Part shown: piece by piece, positions 1 through 10,895 of the stretch
Position numbering within the stretch: the first letter of the stretch is position 1
Layout: every line of letters begins with the position of its first letter
Source of the DNA: Candida dubliniensis CD36
Lineage: Eukaryota > Ascomycota > Pichiomycetes > Serinales > Debaryomycetaceae
NCBI RefSeq assembly: GCF_000026945.1
Contig: NC_012860.1
Span: forward strand, 1,612,001-1,676,000
Length of the DNA stretch: 64,000 nt
Direction: 5' to 3'
Notes under the pieces: model-generated
Databases searched by the model: none
What the model saw: the letters and a program-made list of their open reading frames with translations, nothing else
Told to the model about the DNA's origin: nothing
Program-made: the position numbers and the translations under genes

Positions 1-1440
1 AGCTCAATTACTACTAACAATAAAAGCAAGGCTCATTTACAGGAACAGAAACAACGACAAAATCAGGAACACGAACAAAATCCTCGCAATCCTCAGGTTT
101 ATCAAAACTATCATTTCATCCAACAACAACAACATTTTCAATACTTACAAAATGCTCTTGCAAACACCATGAGCCAACTTCAACACCATCCACCATACCA
201 TGGTCATGCTGTTTTCAAACCCAATTACATGCAAGATGTTTTTTTAAATGACTCTTGTTCATTAGGCTCCCCAGTTAACTCAATTGAAAATTCAGGCTGC
301 ACTACAACCAAGACAACACCAATTATTCCTCCCATGTCGTTGAATGACAATGTGTTGCCACCGCCTAACCATCATGATTTTGAAACATTTATGGGCAACA
401 ATTTTGTCGACTACACCAGTACTTATAACCCGGAGCATGCTTTACCTTCACCTCTGTCGCCACTAACTATGGTTGGTAGTGACTCTAGACGTCATGAAGA
501 TTACATGAACTTTGCTTCGACATTTTCGGTCCATCCTGCGTCCTCAAAGTGTGCAATTCAACCTAATGCTAACTCCAATCAAGAATTTACCAAAGGTTAT
601 CCAAACCCAAACTCTTTGGTTTATAATACAACTAATAATTGCGTTATTAACAGAAACAGCAACACCACTGATGCTAACAACAACAACAACAATAGCAGCA
701 ACAAATATCCTTTAATTGAATATAAAGATAATAGGATGATGGAAATGACCACCCCAGAATCCCCACATAAACGGAACCTGTTGCCTAATACTCGGGTACC
801 AATCATTCCTACCTCACCCACCTTCCCAATTGCATTGAACTTAATTCATAGTAACTCTAGTGCCAAAAGACATAAATCTTTGGGCTCTGCTGCCTCCATA
901 TTACAACCGCCATTGGAAGATAACAAATTAATCAATAATGGCCATGCAGAACCAATGAAGAGAAAATTATTATCAAGATTTTCGTCACGATTAATTCAAA
1001 AATTGAGGCTTGCTGAAAGTGATATGAAATGTCGTAAGCATTGCAACACTAGGTTTGGAAATTATTTAGAATTGATTGACCATTTTGAAGGACACGGATT
1101 ACAACGCTATTTACTGTCAAGAACTTTTATTTGTCCAGTTAAGGAGTGTCCTATGAATATGATTGGTTTTGATAAACGGGCCGAGTTGAGACATCATGTC
1201 CATTCTGATCATGTCACTCATGGTTTGGTCAGCATTCAATATGCCAAATACAGTAAAGAGATTAAAGAGTTTTTATTTGTTTGTGACGAAGAAAATTGTG
1301 GAAAAGGTTTTTATAGAAGTGATACATTGACTAGACACATTAAATTGGTCCATAAACGTGAAAAGCATCTTACAAAAAGAAAAAGAAGACAAGTGGTTGC
1401 CCATCAAGATGATAAGGCAATTAAAAAATCTAGGAGTTAA
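1..1440 (+). CDS. RME1: RME1-like C2H2 zinc-finger transcription factor, 5' end cut by the window
   Basis: The first ATG in the window in this frame is at 169, but the frame stays open without a stop back to base 1 and the upstream codons are Q/N/H-rich like the rest of the N-terminus. The gene therefore most likely starts before the window. The C-terminus holds three Cys/His clusters of C2H2 type: one around CRKHC, one around CPVKECP followed by HHVHSDH, and one around CDEENCGKGF followed by HIKLVH. A basic tail (KRKRRQ) follows, resembling a nuclear localisation signal. This arrangement and the position beside the ISWI gene fit Rme1, a DNA-binding regulator of meiosis in S. cerevisiae and of sporulation-like programmes in Candida. 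The N-terminal two thirds are low-complexity with an N run. Family membership rests on the fingers; the name leans on remembered gene order. Confidence 0.72.
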   Translation, partial: SSITTNNKSKAHLQEQKQRQNQEHEQNPRNPQVYQNYHFIQQQQHFQYLQNALANTMSQLQHHPPYHGHAVFKPNYMQDVFLNDSCSLGSPVNSIENSGCTTTKTTPIIPPMSLNDNVLPPPNHHDFETFMGNNFVDYTSTYNPEHALPSPLSPLTMVGSDSRRHEDYMNFASTFSVHPASSKCAIQPNANSNQEFTKGYPNPNSLVYNTTNNCVINRNSNTTDANNNNNNSSNKYPLIEYKDNRMMEMTTPESPHKRNLLPNTRVPIIPTSPTFPIALNLIHSNSSAKRHKSLGSAASILQPPLEDNKLINNGHAEPMKRKLLSRFSSRLIQKLRLAESDMKCRKHCNTRFGNYLELIDHFEGHGLQRYLLSRTFICPVKECPMNMIGFDKRAELRHHVHSDHVTHGLVSIQYAKYSKEIKEFLFVCDEENCGKGFYRSDTLTRHIKLVHKREKHLTKRKRRQVVAHQDDKAIKKSRS

Positions 1441-2154
1441 TTGCTTCCCTCCTCCAAAGTTAAAGCTAAAAAGAATCAAGTTTTCGGTATCAAAACAGAA
1501 AAGTTTGTTTTATTTTAAAGAATTTTTTTTTTTTTTATGTATATGTTTTGATTTTACAATTCAATTCAATTCTCCATTTGTCATTCATTCATTCATTCAT
1601 TCGTTGGCTGGTTGGTTGGTAATACCATACTTATGGGAGGAAACTTCTTATTTTCCTTTTTCTTGCCAACACATTTTGCATTCACTAGCTTGCTGGATAT
1701 TTTCCATACATTTAGAGCTGGTCCGAACCCCTTGGCCTTCCAACCCACTTTTCTCATTTTCTTTATTCAATTCTTTGTTATTTTTTTTTTTCCCTCCTCA
1801 TTCAAATTTTATATTTATTATTTCTTCTTCAATTAATGATTGTAGAGTCTCTATTGGAAAATTTGTGCTTTCTCTTGTAAAATGGTTGTCAGAATTACAT
1901 GGTTTTATCACCATCAGAAGATGTCTGTTTGGCTGTTGTTGAGTGTGGAACGATGTAAACTAAGAAAATGAGAAGAGGAACAACAAAACACGTCCCAAAA
2001 AAAAAAAAGAATAAAAAGATTTCGCATACATAAATCACCAACAACAAACTTCAGAAGCAATTCTAATCTTGAAAAAAAAAAAAAAAAATGAGTCAAATTC
2101 CTTTTCTTTCTTCCACCATCATTTCTTTAAGAAACGTCTTTGGAAAATCTAGCA
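1441..2154. other. RME1 - ISWI gene intergenic region
   Basis: About 0.7 kb without a convincing gene. It contains a TCAT/ATTC microsatellite at 1581-1602, then GGTT repeats, several T runs, and purine runs (poly-A at 1997-2008 and 2071-2088) just before the ISWI start. Open frames here (for example 1358-1942) are pyrimidine-rich artefacts. It should hold the RME1 3' end and the ISWI promoter. Confidence 0.6.
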
Positions 2155-5100
2155 ATGAGTTCGACAGAGGCAGTATGTTGAGTTTTAGTTTTATTCCTTT
2201 TTTTTTTTTAGGTCTAGCATACTAACTTCATAATCAAACCAGACACCATCATCAGATTTGAATGATGTTCTTAATGGCAGAAATGAACTCACATTTCAAG
2301 ACAATGCAAGTAAATACTTTACCAAAACTGAAAAGCAACAAGTAGACATTGAGAAAACCAGTAATAGATTTAAATATTTATTGGGATTAACTGGTTTGTT
2401 CCGTCATTTTATCGAGGCTAAAGCTAACAAGGATCCATTGTTTCGGAAAATTGTCGACAACCTTCATGATTCAGAATTGAAAGCCAACAAAAAGAAATTA
2501 GATTCAGCAAGAAGAAGAAAAACTGAAAAGGAAGAAGATGCCGAATTGTTAAATGACGAAAAATCTACCAGTTCAATATTAGAATTCACTGAAAGTCCAG
2601 GATACGTGCATGGCCAATTAAGACCATATCAAATCCAAGGATTGAATTGGTTAATTTCTCTACATGAAAACAATTTGTCAGGCATATTAGCTGATGAAAT
2701 GGGATTAGGTAAAACTTTACAAACAATTTCATTTTTGGGTTACTTGAGATTTATCAGAGGTATCAATGGACCTCATTTGGTAATCACCCCCAAGTCAACA
2801 TTGGACAATTGGCAACGTGAATTTAATCGATGGATACCCGATATTAAAGTCTTGGTGTTGCAGGGTGATAAGGATGAAAGAGCTGACTTAATTAAGAATA
2901 AAGTCATGACGTGTGATTTTGATGTTATCATTTCCTCCTATGAAATTGTCATTAGAGAAAAGGCAACTCTTAAAAAATTTGATTGGCAGTACATTATAAT
3001 TGATGAAGCTCACAGAATCAAAAATGAAGAATCATTATTGTCGCAAATCATTAGAATGTTCCATTCAAAGAACAGACTATTGATCACTGGGACTCCTTTA
3101 CAAAACAATTTACGTGAATTATGGGCATTACTTAATTTTATTGTACCAGACGTGTTTGCCGAAAATGAATCGTTTGATGAATGGTTCCAGAAAGATAGCA
3201 ACAACGAAAATGGAGGCGAGGACCAAGTTGTTTCTCAATTACACAAGGTGTTGAAGCCGTTTTTATTGAGAAGAATCAAGGCTGACGTTGAAAAGTCCTT
3301 GTTACCGAAAAAGGAATTGAATGTTTACGTTAAAATGTCGCCCATGCAAAAGAATTTGTACCAAAAAATTTTGGAAAAAGACATTGATGCAGTGAATGGA
3401 GCTAATGGTAAGAAGGAATCGAAAACGAGATTATTAAACATTGTCATGCAACTAAGAAAGTGCTGTAATCATCCTTATTTGTTTGAAGGTGTTGAACCAG
3501 GACCTCCATATACCACTGACGAACATTTGGTGTTTAATTCCCAAAAGATGTTGATTTTAGACCAATTGCTAAAAAAATTCCAACAAGAGGGTTCAAGAGT
3601 ATTGATTTTTTCGCAAATGAGTAGAATGTTGGATATTTTAGAGGATTATTGTTATTTCCGTGAGTACCAGTATTGTCGAATTGATGGACAAACTGAGCAT
3701 TCTGACAGAATTAATGCAATTGACGAATATAACAAACCTGGAAGTGAAAAATTCATATTTTTATTAACAACAAGAGCTGGTGGGTTAGGTATTAATTTGA
3801 CATCAGCAGACATTGTGATTTTATTTGATTCCGATTGGAACCCACAAGCGGATTTACAAGCAATGGATCGTGCACATAGAATTGGTCAAACTAAACAAGT
3901 TAAGGTTTTCAGATTTATTACTGAGCGTGCCATTGAAGAAAAAGTTTTGGAAAGAGCCGCTCAGAAATTGAGATTAGATCAATTGGTGATTCAACAAGGA
4001 AGAAACACTGGTGGGTTAGATGGACAGCAAAGCAGTAAGGCTGCATCGAAGAATGAGTTGTTAGATATGATTCAGTTTGGTGCTGCAGACATGTTTCAGA
4101 AAACAGATGGTGAGGGCGAATCAATTGATATTGAACAAATATTGAAGCTTTCAGAAGAGAAGACCCAAGAGTTGAATAAAAAATATGCAAAATTGGATTT
4201 GAATGCATTACAAAATTTTACTAATGATGAATCAGTGTATGAATGGAATGGAGAAAATTTCAAAAAGAAAGAGCCAACTGCAAGTACACAACTCCCTCAA
4301 GTTTGGATCAATCCTGGTAAAAGAGAACGTAAGGAAAACTATTCCATTGATATGTATTATAAAGATGTGTTAAATACTGGTGGTAGGACTGCATCGAATG
4401 CTCCTAAGTCAGGACCCAAGCCACCTAAACAGTTGAATGTTTATGACCATCAGTTTTATCCCCCCAAAGTCCTTGAATTGTATGAATTGGAGAAAAATTA
4501 CTATAGAAAACAAGTTCATTATAAAGTTCCTTTGAAACCAAGTACCGATGAAGCATCTCAAAAGGAGAATGAATTGGAACAAAAATTGGAACAAGAAGAA
4601 ATTGAAAACTCGCGTCCATTAACTGATGAGGAGAAGCAACTAAAAGAAGAATTGATGCAAAAGGGGTACAGCAAATGGAATAGAAGAGATTTCCACCATT
4701 TTATACTGCTTTCCAGTAAGTATGGTCGTAACTCCATTCGTTTAATTGCACTGGAATTTGATGATAAAACTGAAGAGGAAGTTCGAGAATATGCCAAAGC
4801 ATTTTGGCAGAATTACCAGGAGATTGATGGTTACGAAAGATATATAAACCAAATTGAACAAGGAGAGGAAAAAATAATCAAAGTCAAGATCCAAAAGGAA
4901 GCGTTACGAAGGAAATTGTCACAATATAGGTATCCTTTACAAGAATTGGTGTTGAAGTTCCCACCAGCATCAACCAATAAACGTGTATTCAGTGAAGAAG
5001 AAGATCGGTTTTTGTTGGTACAGTTATACAGGTTTGGCATTGACCTGCCCGATGTGTATGACCGCATTCGAGAAGCAATACGACAATCACCATTATTTCA

Positions 5101-5278
5101 GTTTGATTTCTTTTTCCAAAGCAGAAATGCTGGTGAGATATCTAGAAGATGTAATACATTGTTAGGATGTATACTAAAAGAGATTAGTCCTGAACAGTCC
5201 TCCATACCTTCCACTAATGGTAAGCGTTCCAAAGACAGTACTCCTGATGTCAAAACCAAAAAGCAAAAGCAAACATAA
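2155..5278 (+). CDS. ISW1: ISWI-family chromatin-remodelling ATPase (ISW1/ISW2 type), two exons
   Basis: Predicted as exon 1 at 2155-2172 (six codons, MSSTEA) joined to exon 2 at 2243-5278, giving 1017 residues. The long frame has no ATG at its front, and a canonical intron supplies one in phase 0. The protein has an SNF2 ATPase with Walker A (DEMGLGKT, about 156-163), a DEAH box (about 260-263), a helicase C lobe ending in DRAHRIGQ, and a C-terminal HAND-SANT-SLIDE region at about 720-970. ISWI enzymes slide and space nucleosomes. In S. cerevisiae ISW1 (YBR245C) lies next to GPX2 (YBR244W), and here a GPX gene is also the neighbour, so I favour the ISW1 orthologue; the ISW1/ISW2 choice is not certain. 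The stop is only 78 bp from the convergent GPX3 stop. Confidence 0.85.
2173..2242 (+). other. Spliceosomal intron in the ISWI gene
   Basis: A 70-nt intron beginning GTATGT at 2173, with a perfect yeast branch point TACTAAC at 2220-2226 and a CAG acceptor ending at 2242, 17 nt after the branch adenosine. Splicing joins six codons from ATG 2155 in phase 0 to ACA CCA TCA. Without it the long frame would have to start at a TTG. An out-of-frame ATG at 2088 lies upstream. Confidence 0.87.
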
Positions 5279-5283
5279 AAAAA

Positions 5284-5309
5284 CCTATATATATATATAT
5301 ATATATATC
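5284..5309. repeat. (TA)n microsatellite in the convergent ISWI/GPX3 3' region
   Basis: An uninterrupted TA-dinucleotide run within the 78 bp that separate the two convergent stop codons. TA-rich stretches of this kind often form part of yeast 3'-end processing signals and may serve both genes; that role is inferred. Confidence 0.7.
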
Positions 5310-5356
5310 ACCAAAATTTATTAAATTGTATATGTATGTACAATAATACTGTATTT

Positions 5357-5872
5357 CTATTCTGATAAAAGTTGTTCAATAAACCCTTCGAGTTGTAATG
5401 GTGTTATTAGAGAGCTAAACCTAGCAACAACTTCACCTTTTTTGTTTATTATAAACTTTTCAAAATTCCACCGGACGCCTTTAAACCCCACCTGTCCAGG
5501 CTTTTCAGACTTCAAGTACTTGTACAATTCCGATTCATCGCCATCACTATCTATATTAACTTTGGTTTTCTTCATAATAGGGAAACTGACACCAAAATTC
5601 CGACTACAATATTTGACTATTTCTTTTTCTTGAAGTGGTTCTTGGTTCCCAAATTGATTACAAGGAAATCCTAATATTTCTAAACCAGGTTCATGATATT
5701 TTTCATAAAGCAGTTGCAATTCTTTGTATTGAGGTGTGAACCCACACAAACTTGCCACATTGACTATTAGTATTACTTTATTCTGAAATTGGTTAAAATC
5801 TATGACATTATTATATGCATCAGGTATTTTGAATGTATATATTCTTGCGTTTGATAATGATTCATTGCCCAT
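5357..5872 (-). CDS. GPX3: Glutathione-peroxidase-like thiol peroxidase
   Basis: A 171-residue protein of the usual size for the GPX/Hyr1 family. The peroxidatic cysteine is Cys43 in ASLCGFT, so this is a Cys enzyme, not a selenoenzyme. FPCNQFGNQEP follows, and Cys89 in KYCSRN has the 46-residue spacing of the peroxidatic and resolving cysteines of yeast Hyr1 (36/82). The catalytic RWNFEKF motif is present. Such enzymes reduce hydroperoxides with thioredoxin, and in yeast Hyr1 and Candida Gpx3 relay oxidation to Yap1/Cap1. There is no signal peptide, so cytosolic. It is divergent from STU1 and convergent with the ISWI gene. The family is clear; the paralogue number comes from remembered gene order. 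Confidence 0.88.
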   Translation of the reverse strand: MGNESLSNARIYTFKIPDAYNNVIDFNQFQNKVILIVNVASLCGFTPQYKELQLLYEKYHEPGLEILGFPCNQFGNQEPLQEKEIVKYCSRNFGVSFPIMKKTKVNIDSDGDESELYKYLKSEKPGQVGFKGVRWNFEKFIINKKGEVVARFSSLITPLQLEGFIEQLLSE

Positions 5873-6983
5873 TGATGATGGTTGATAGTTATAAGACTGA
5901 ATGTATTGTTAATCGGAAAATTGACAAATGCAGAAAAAAAAAAAAAAAAAAAAAAAATAAAGAACCCGAAAAGCAAGTTTTAAAAAGCCCCCGAATCTGG
6001 TGCAATGTATCAAATTTTGTGTAGCAAAGTGGAAAAGTAAGAAAAAGAACAATCCATACAACCAGTTTTAAGTAACGGCTCCGTTTTATAATTTTGGGGG
6101 AGGGGGGGGGTTCTAATCCTCTGATGGATGTAATATCCAGCTCATCTAAAAGTAGAAGAATTTCATACACTGTATTTACTTTATTGGACTGTAATTTCAT
6201 TCAGCTTTCACAGTTTTACTTTAGTATATACGCTAGGGTCTAATCAAAATTGTATCCATTCATAGCATTTCTTTATTTATGATACTTTAGATACATATAG
6301 AAATGGTGAATTATCGTATATATTGTTTAACTGGAAATGATGTTTGATTCTAAATGAAGGGTCACGTGGTCTAGTATAAGGGTTTCCACTGTAGTAAATT
6401 TAGTTCTCTTAATCTCTTTAGGGAGATAGTTAAGCCAAACCTAAATAGTAAGTAGTGATTAGAATAGTTTTAAATAAGTTTTGAGATTAGTATTGGGGGA
6501 AATGGGGGGAAGGTGTTCAATTAATTTGTTTTGTAACAAAACTAAAACATTTACTTTCACCAATTTATAAAGTCGTGTGTTTTAGAACAGAACTGTAAAT
6601 CTTCATCAATAACAAGTTAATGGATACGCGTTTTGTTTTTTTTTTTTTTGTTTTCATTTCCACTTCATTTTTTTTTTTTTTTTTTTTTGGGCTGTTTGGT
6701 CATTACATTAAATTTGTTTATAATTTTATTTTGTTATTTCATTCTTATAATTCACACACAACTACTTAATCTTATTCTTCTTCTTCATCAACAACCCAAA
6801 TTTCCTTTTTTTTTTTGTTTTTTTTTTTTTTTTTTTTGCTGTTGCCAAACTTTTTTCTTGCTTTTGACATTTGATTTTGACGTTTGTTTTGGTTTTGATT
6901 AGATTAGACTAGATTAATCTTTCATCATCCCTTCTACTTATACCTTGAATCATCAATCACATACATATATATTACCAGAACAA
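5873..6983. promoter_or_regulatory. Divergent GPX3 - STU1 intergenic region
   Basis: About 1.1 kb between two divergent starts. It holds a long A run at 5935-5957, a G-rich tract at 6096-6110, a CACGTG E-box at 6363-6368, an ACGCGT (MCB-type) hexamer at 6626-6631, and very long T runs at 6637-6650, 6669-6687 and 6807-6838 in front of STU1. The T runs are expected to exclude nucleosomes. I see no coding sequence and no tRNA. Confidence 0.6.
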
Positions 6984-9900
6984 ATGCTGGCAACAAAGTT
7001 TAATAGTATTTCTCCTATTGAATTATTGGAAATAATATCTTCCTATGATGTTCAGGATGAAATGAAATTGTCACATATACAAAACTTGAAGACTCATATT
7101 AAGAAAGATACCATAGATTTAAGAAATGTGCCAATTTATTTACAAATAATTATTAAAGGATTAGAAATTACTCGTTTGAATATTTCTTCCGTCAGTTTTA
7201 ATTCACTCACTTATCTTATTAAGAGAATAAGCGTTCAAGATAAATCAGGGAACATTTTAAAAGAAGAATGTTTTTTAATTTTACCAATTTTAATTAACAA
7301 ATTAGGAAGTGCATCATCACCGGCAGGCACTAACCTGGCCAAAAAATCGTTAGAGGACTATTGGTTATCAAGTCCGATTGAAGTCGAGGACGCATTGACA
7401 GAGATTGCTTTTGAAAACCCAAACAATAAAATCACCATTGAAACAATCGATTGGATGAAGCAAATTTTAAAAAATATAAGCACAAAATTCAATGTACCGA
7501 AATTCTTACCAAAGATTTTGCATTCAATTGAAATTAATCCCCATAATGAAGAAATCATTGGTTCTGCTAAAGAGTTACTTTCTGTCTATCTCGAGAAAAA
7601 TCCATCCGCTATAGAAGGATTCAAAAAGCAAATAGAATCACACCTGTTAGCACAAGCAACCAAAGACAAACTTTTAAGTAATGTTGATTCCAAACTTCGC
7701 AGTAGTGATCCAGAACCCCATATACGAAGAGCCAATACCTCAAGACTGAACACACCGGTATCTCAGGTACAGAACAGCTTAGTCGATGTTGGTCATGACG
7801 TTGAGTTACTTGAACTCTTAAATAAGGTCAATTATGAAATGGACAGTACCATCAAAGCGATCGATATTAGGGATCCAAATAGTTTATTCAATACATTTGA
7901 AATTTTTATGCCTTGTTTTGAAGGGAAAGAAACAGAATCAAATTGGAAGGTGAGGGAAAAAAATATCTTGCAAATGAGATCGATTTTACGTGGAAATAGT
8001 CCTACACAGTTTAAATCAGAGTTGGTTCAGTGTATTCATAGTATAGCTAGTGGGATGTGCAAGGGAGCCAGTTCACTCCGTACTACATTAAGTTCCAACA
8101 GTTGCCAATTAATCAAAGAATGTGCAGTGATTTTGAAAAAATCATTAGAGCCAGTGGCTGAAAGTCTTTTCCCGACATTGATCAAGCTATGCTCATCAAC
8201 CAAGAATATTGCCTCCAACAATGCAAATATGTCTGTCGCCGCATTATATGCTAACTTGCCATATACCTCAAAAATGATTCAACGTATCACCTTGGCATCA
8301 GAGGATAGAAACCATCAACCTAGATCATACTCTTTGATTTGGTTGCATATTTTATTGTTAAAAATAGGACTAGACCGCAGTTTTATTGGACATCATGATT
8401 CCAACTTTATTGAATCAGCAAACAAGGTGTTTATGAAACTTTTGAAAGATGCCAATCCTAATGTTAGACAAACTGCTAAAGAATGTTATTGGTGTTTCAC
8501 TAGAGTTTTCCCTGAAGATGCAGAAAGATTATTAAAACGACTAGAACCAAATATTGTTAGGGCCCTTGAAAGATCTCAAAGAGAGAGTGGCGGGTCGGGA
8601 ATTGCACCTATCAGAACCCTTAGCAGTCGTCCATCACGACCATCCTTGAAGGAGGCTATATTAGAAAGGAACAAGGAATTGCGTCAAAGAAGACCCCCTT
8701 CTCGTAACTCGGGTGAACAATCAACAAGAATAAAATCAGTGCCGATGCCAAAGCCAACGAAAAGCAGCTCACGCTTGGAAAAGTCGTTACTCAGGCCAGA
8801 TGTTGGCCATAGGAGTCAGCCAGCAGTGAGGTCATCTAGTTGGACGCATCCTAGTACCCAAAATGGTCCCAAACCAACTTTTAAACAACGAGAACGTAGT
8901 AAAACTGAAGTGCATAAAAAGTCGCCTCTTGAATTCTCGAGGCCGTCGAGTCGTTTGGATGCCGGTGCTACTGTTTCTTCTTCGTTTAATAACAATAACG
9001 ATCCCATGATCAACTTTTTGTCGTCAAGCGATAGTGATTTGATAAAGGAGGGAATAAATTTGTTGAAATACGCTATTATAGGGAAAGAAAATCTACCATC
9101 TGAAATCAACTCTTTGCTTAAAGGCATATCTGAAAAACATGTTCAAATTATGAAACCACTTTTCACGTCGAATGATTATACCTTTAAAAAATCAGCACTG
9201 TTGTTACTTCCAGATGATTTCTTAAGAGTTTGTGCGCTCGTTTTTGATGAGTTTGATGAGACAGTTATCAATTTGATTATTCAATGTGTCGATGTTCTGA
9301 CTTTTTATGAATCAGCTTGCAACCTTTTGACGTTGGTGGCAGATACCCCAAACATACCTGGTAGTCATGCCTTTGTAATGCAGATATCAAACCAAAAATT
9401 GCTTATCACAAAACTGATTTTACAAGCGTTGCTGATAGCTTTGAGTAAACTCGCAGTTACAGACGTGCAGTTTGGAGAAATATTTCAAGAGCTTGTTAAA
9501 TTGATCATAGTATTGAAAGCAACTGATCATTATTCACTCCTTTGTCAATTGTTTCGTCAGTTGTATACTATTGATAGTAGCAAGTTCAGTTTGTTGGTGG
9601 AAGATGTGGAGGGCAAGCTCAAGGAAGAAGTGGAGTTTATAGTTGGTATTGAGAGCACAATGACACTTGAACGGCCTCCAAGCAAACTTGATTATGATTT
9701 GACTGTGGTTAAACCAACACTGAATTTAGGTACCTTTGTTCCATCCCAGAAACCTAGTGCTGATTTCACTATGTTATTGCCAAAGAGAAGTGAGTTTTTG
9801 GGAAATGAAGAAACGCATAATTCAAAGATGGTGGGAAAACCGGAAGCTCTGGATTCAACACCACCAAAGCTGTCGCAAATGGACCAGATTTCCCTGAAAC

Positions 9901-10895
9901 GATCAAATTCAGAACATCAATCGGAGGTATTGGTAGACAATTTTGCCAATGTTTCAATAGCAGATGGTGGTTCCAAATTAAGTCAAGCAAAGAACGACGA
10001 CGATAACTTGAAACAGCTTATGGAGAGAATTGATCCATTAAAACCAATTTCTAACAAAATCAGAAAGATTTCCATATATGAGGATTCTAAACTGAATTCA
10101 GATAAACCCAAATTAGAAAGAAACTGGGGTGGATTTCAGTATGCAAAATTTTCACGGGCAATTCGTGTTAATGCAGTAGCTGAGAATATGAGTTTGACTA
10201 GCCAAGAATTTGAAGCTTGTTGCTCCAAACTAGTGGAAACACCATCTCAGTCCGCTTTATTGAAAATGACTTGGTTTGTTGATTCATTGTCAGTTTCCAG
10301 CTATGAGTACCAAGAATTTTTTCTTAACAAAGGGAAATACAAGTTGGAGAAATCATTATGGGAGTTTTTCAGCAAAATCGATAAACTGGATCATTCTTTG
10401 GTTATGAATGGATTATTCTTGTTGAAACAGTTGTTAAAATTTGACGAAACTACTAATGTTGATAAATTGTTTGCACTTTTAGTTGATACTTGTTCTCAAG
10501 AAGAATTGGATAGTGAATTATACTTTATATGGAACGAAATGTTATCGACCTTAAACCATGAAAATTTAATGAAGGCATTTGAAGAACAAGCTTTGAACTA
10601 TTTAGAAGGTGAAGAGAACAATTTGACTGTTCTGAGTTTATGTTTAAATTATTTAGCTAAAGTGTTAGTTGATGATAATTGTTTGGATGTTGCAAAAGTT
10701 TATCGTTTGGACACTATATTTGGGAAACTATTCTATGAACGTGAAGTAATGTTTCGGAAATCAGCAACAATCTGCTATAGTAATTTGTTGAAGAATACTA
10801 ATGTTTCTCCTGAAGTGAAAGATACTTTGGATAAAGTCAAATCAAGATACCCTGCTTCTACTCAGAGATTAATTGAGTTTTACATGAAAAGGTAA
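6984..10895 (+). CDS. STU1: Microtubule-binding CLASP-family protein
   Basis: 1303 residues from the first ATG (MLATKF); the frame continues upstream only to a TTG. The protein is built of HEAT/TOG-like helical repeats: an N-terminal array (about 1-230), a second array (about 270-540) ending near the conserved RQTAKECYWCF segment, a basic Ser/Arg/Pro-rich linker (about 550-680) of the kind that binds microtubules, and a C-terminal helical region. This is the CLASP architecture of S. cerevisiae Stu1, which stabilises spindle microtubules and acts at kinetochores and the spindle midzone. In S. cerevisiae STU1 is next to POL12; here POL12 lies 30 kb away in the same window. The length is somewhat below yeast Stu1. 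Confidence 0.85.
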   Translation: MLATKFNSISPIELLEIISSYDVQDEMKLSHIQNLKTHIKKDTIDLRNVPIYLQIIIKGLEITRLNISSVSFNSLTYLIKRISVQDKSGNILKEECFLILPILINKLGSASSPAGTNLAKKSLEDYWLSSPIEVEDALTEIAFENPNNKITIETIDWMKQILKNISTKFNVPKFLPKILHSIEINPHNEEIIGSAKELLSVYLEKNPSAIEGFKKQIESHLLAQATKDKLLSNVDSKLRSSDPEPHIRRANTSRLNTPVSQVQNSLVDVGHDVELLELLNKVNYEMDSTIKAIDIRDPNSLFNTFEIFMPCFEGKETESNWKVREKNILQMRSILRGNSPTQFKSELVQCIHSIASGMCKGASSLRTTLSSNSCQLIKECAVILKKSLEPVAESLFPTLIKLCSSTKNIASNNANMSVAALYANLPYTSKMIQRITLASEDRNHQPRSYSLIWLHILLLKIGLDRSFIGHHDSNFIESANKVFMKLLKDANPNVRQTAKECYWCFTRVFPEDAERLLKRLEPNIVRALERSQRESGGSGIAPIRTLSSRPSRPSLKEAILERNKELRQRRPPSRNSGEQSTRIKSVPMPKPTKSSSRLEKSLLRPDVGHRSQPAVRSSSWTHPSTQNGPKPTFKQRERSKTEVHKKSPLEFSRPSSRLDAGATVSSSFNNNNDPMINFLSSSDSDLIKEGINLLKYAIIGKENLPSEINSLLKGISEKHVQIMKPLFTSNDYTFKKSALLLLPDDFLRVCALVFDEFDETVINLIIQCVDVLTFYESACNLLTLVADTPNIPGSHAFVMQISNQKLLITKLILQALLIALSKLAVTDVQFGEIFQELVKLIIVLKATDHYSLLCQLFRQLYTIDSSKFSLLVEDVEGKLKEEVEFIVGIESTMTLERPPSKLDYDLTVVKPTLNLGTFVPSQKPSADFTMLLPKRSEFLGNEETHNSKMVGKPEALDSTPPKLSQMDQISLKRSNSEHQSEVLVDNFANVSIADGGSKLSQAKNDDDNLKQLMERIDPLKPISNKIRKISIYEDSKLNSDKPKLERNWGGFQYAKFSRAIRVNAVAENMSLTSQEFEACCSKLVETPSQSALLKMTWFVDSLSVSSYEYQEFFLNKGKYKLEKSLWEFFSKIDKLDHSLVMNGLFLLKQLLKFDETTNVDKLFALLVDTCSQEELDSELYFIWNEMLSTLNHENLMKAFEEQALNYLEGEENNLTVLSLCLNYLAKVLVDDNCLDVAKVYRLDTIFGKLFYEREVMFRKSATICYSNLLKNTNVSPEVKDTLDKVKSRYPASTQRLIEFYMKR

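Noticed and set aside
1358..1942. 194-codon frame overlapping the end of RME1
   Set aside because: It runs into pyrimidine tracts giving Phe/Ser/Leu strings and overlaps the conserved zinc-finger gene in another frame.
2088..2090. ATG 2088 as the ISWI start
   Set aside because: It is out of frame with exon 2 across the canonical intron; ATG 2155 joins in phase 0.
6109..6119. GGTTCTAATCC, like a tRNA B box
   Set aside because: No A box, no acceptor stem and no cloverleaf can be formed around it.
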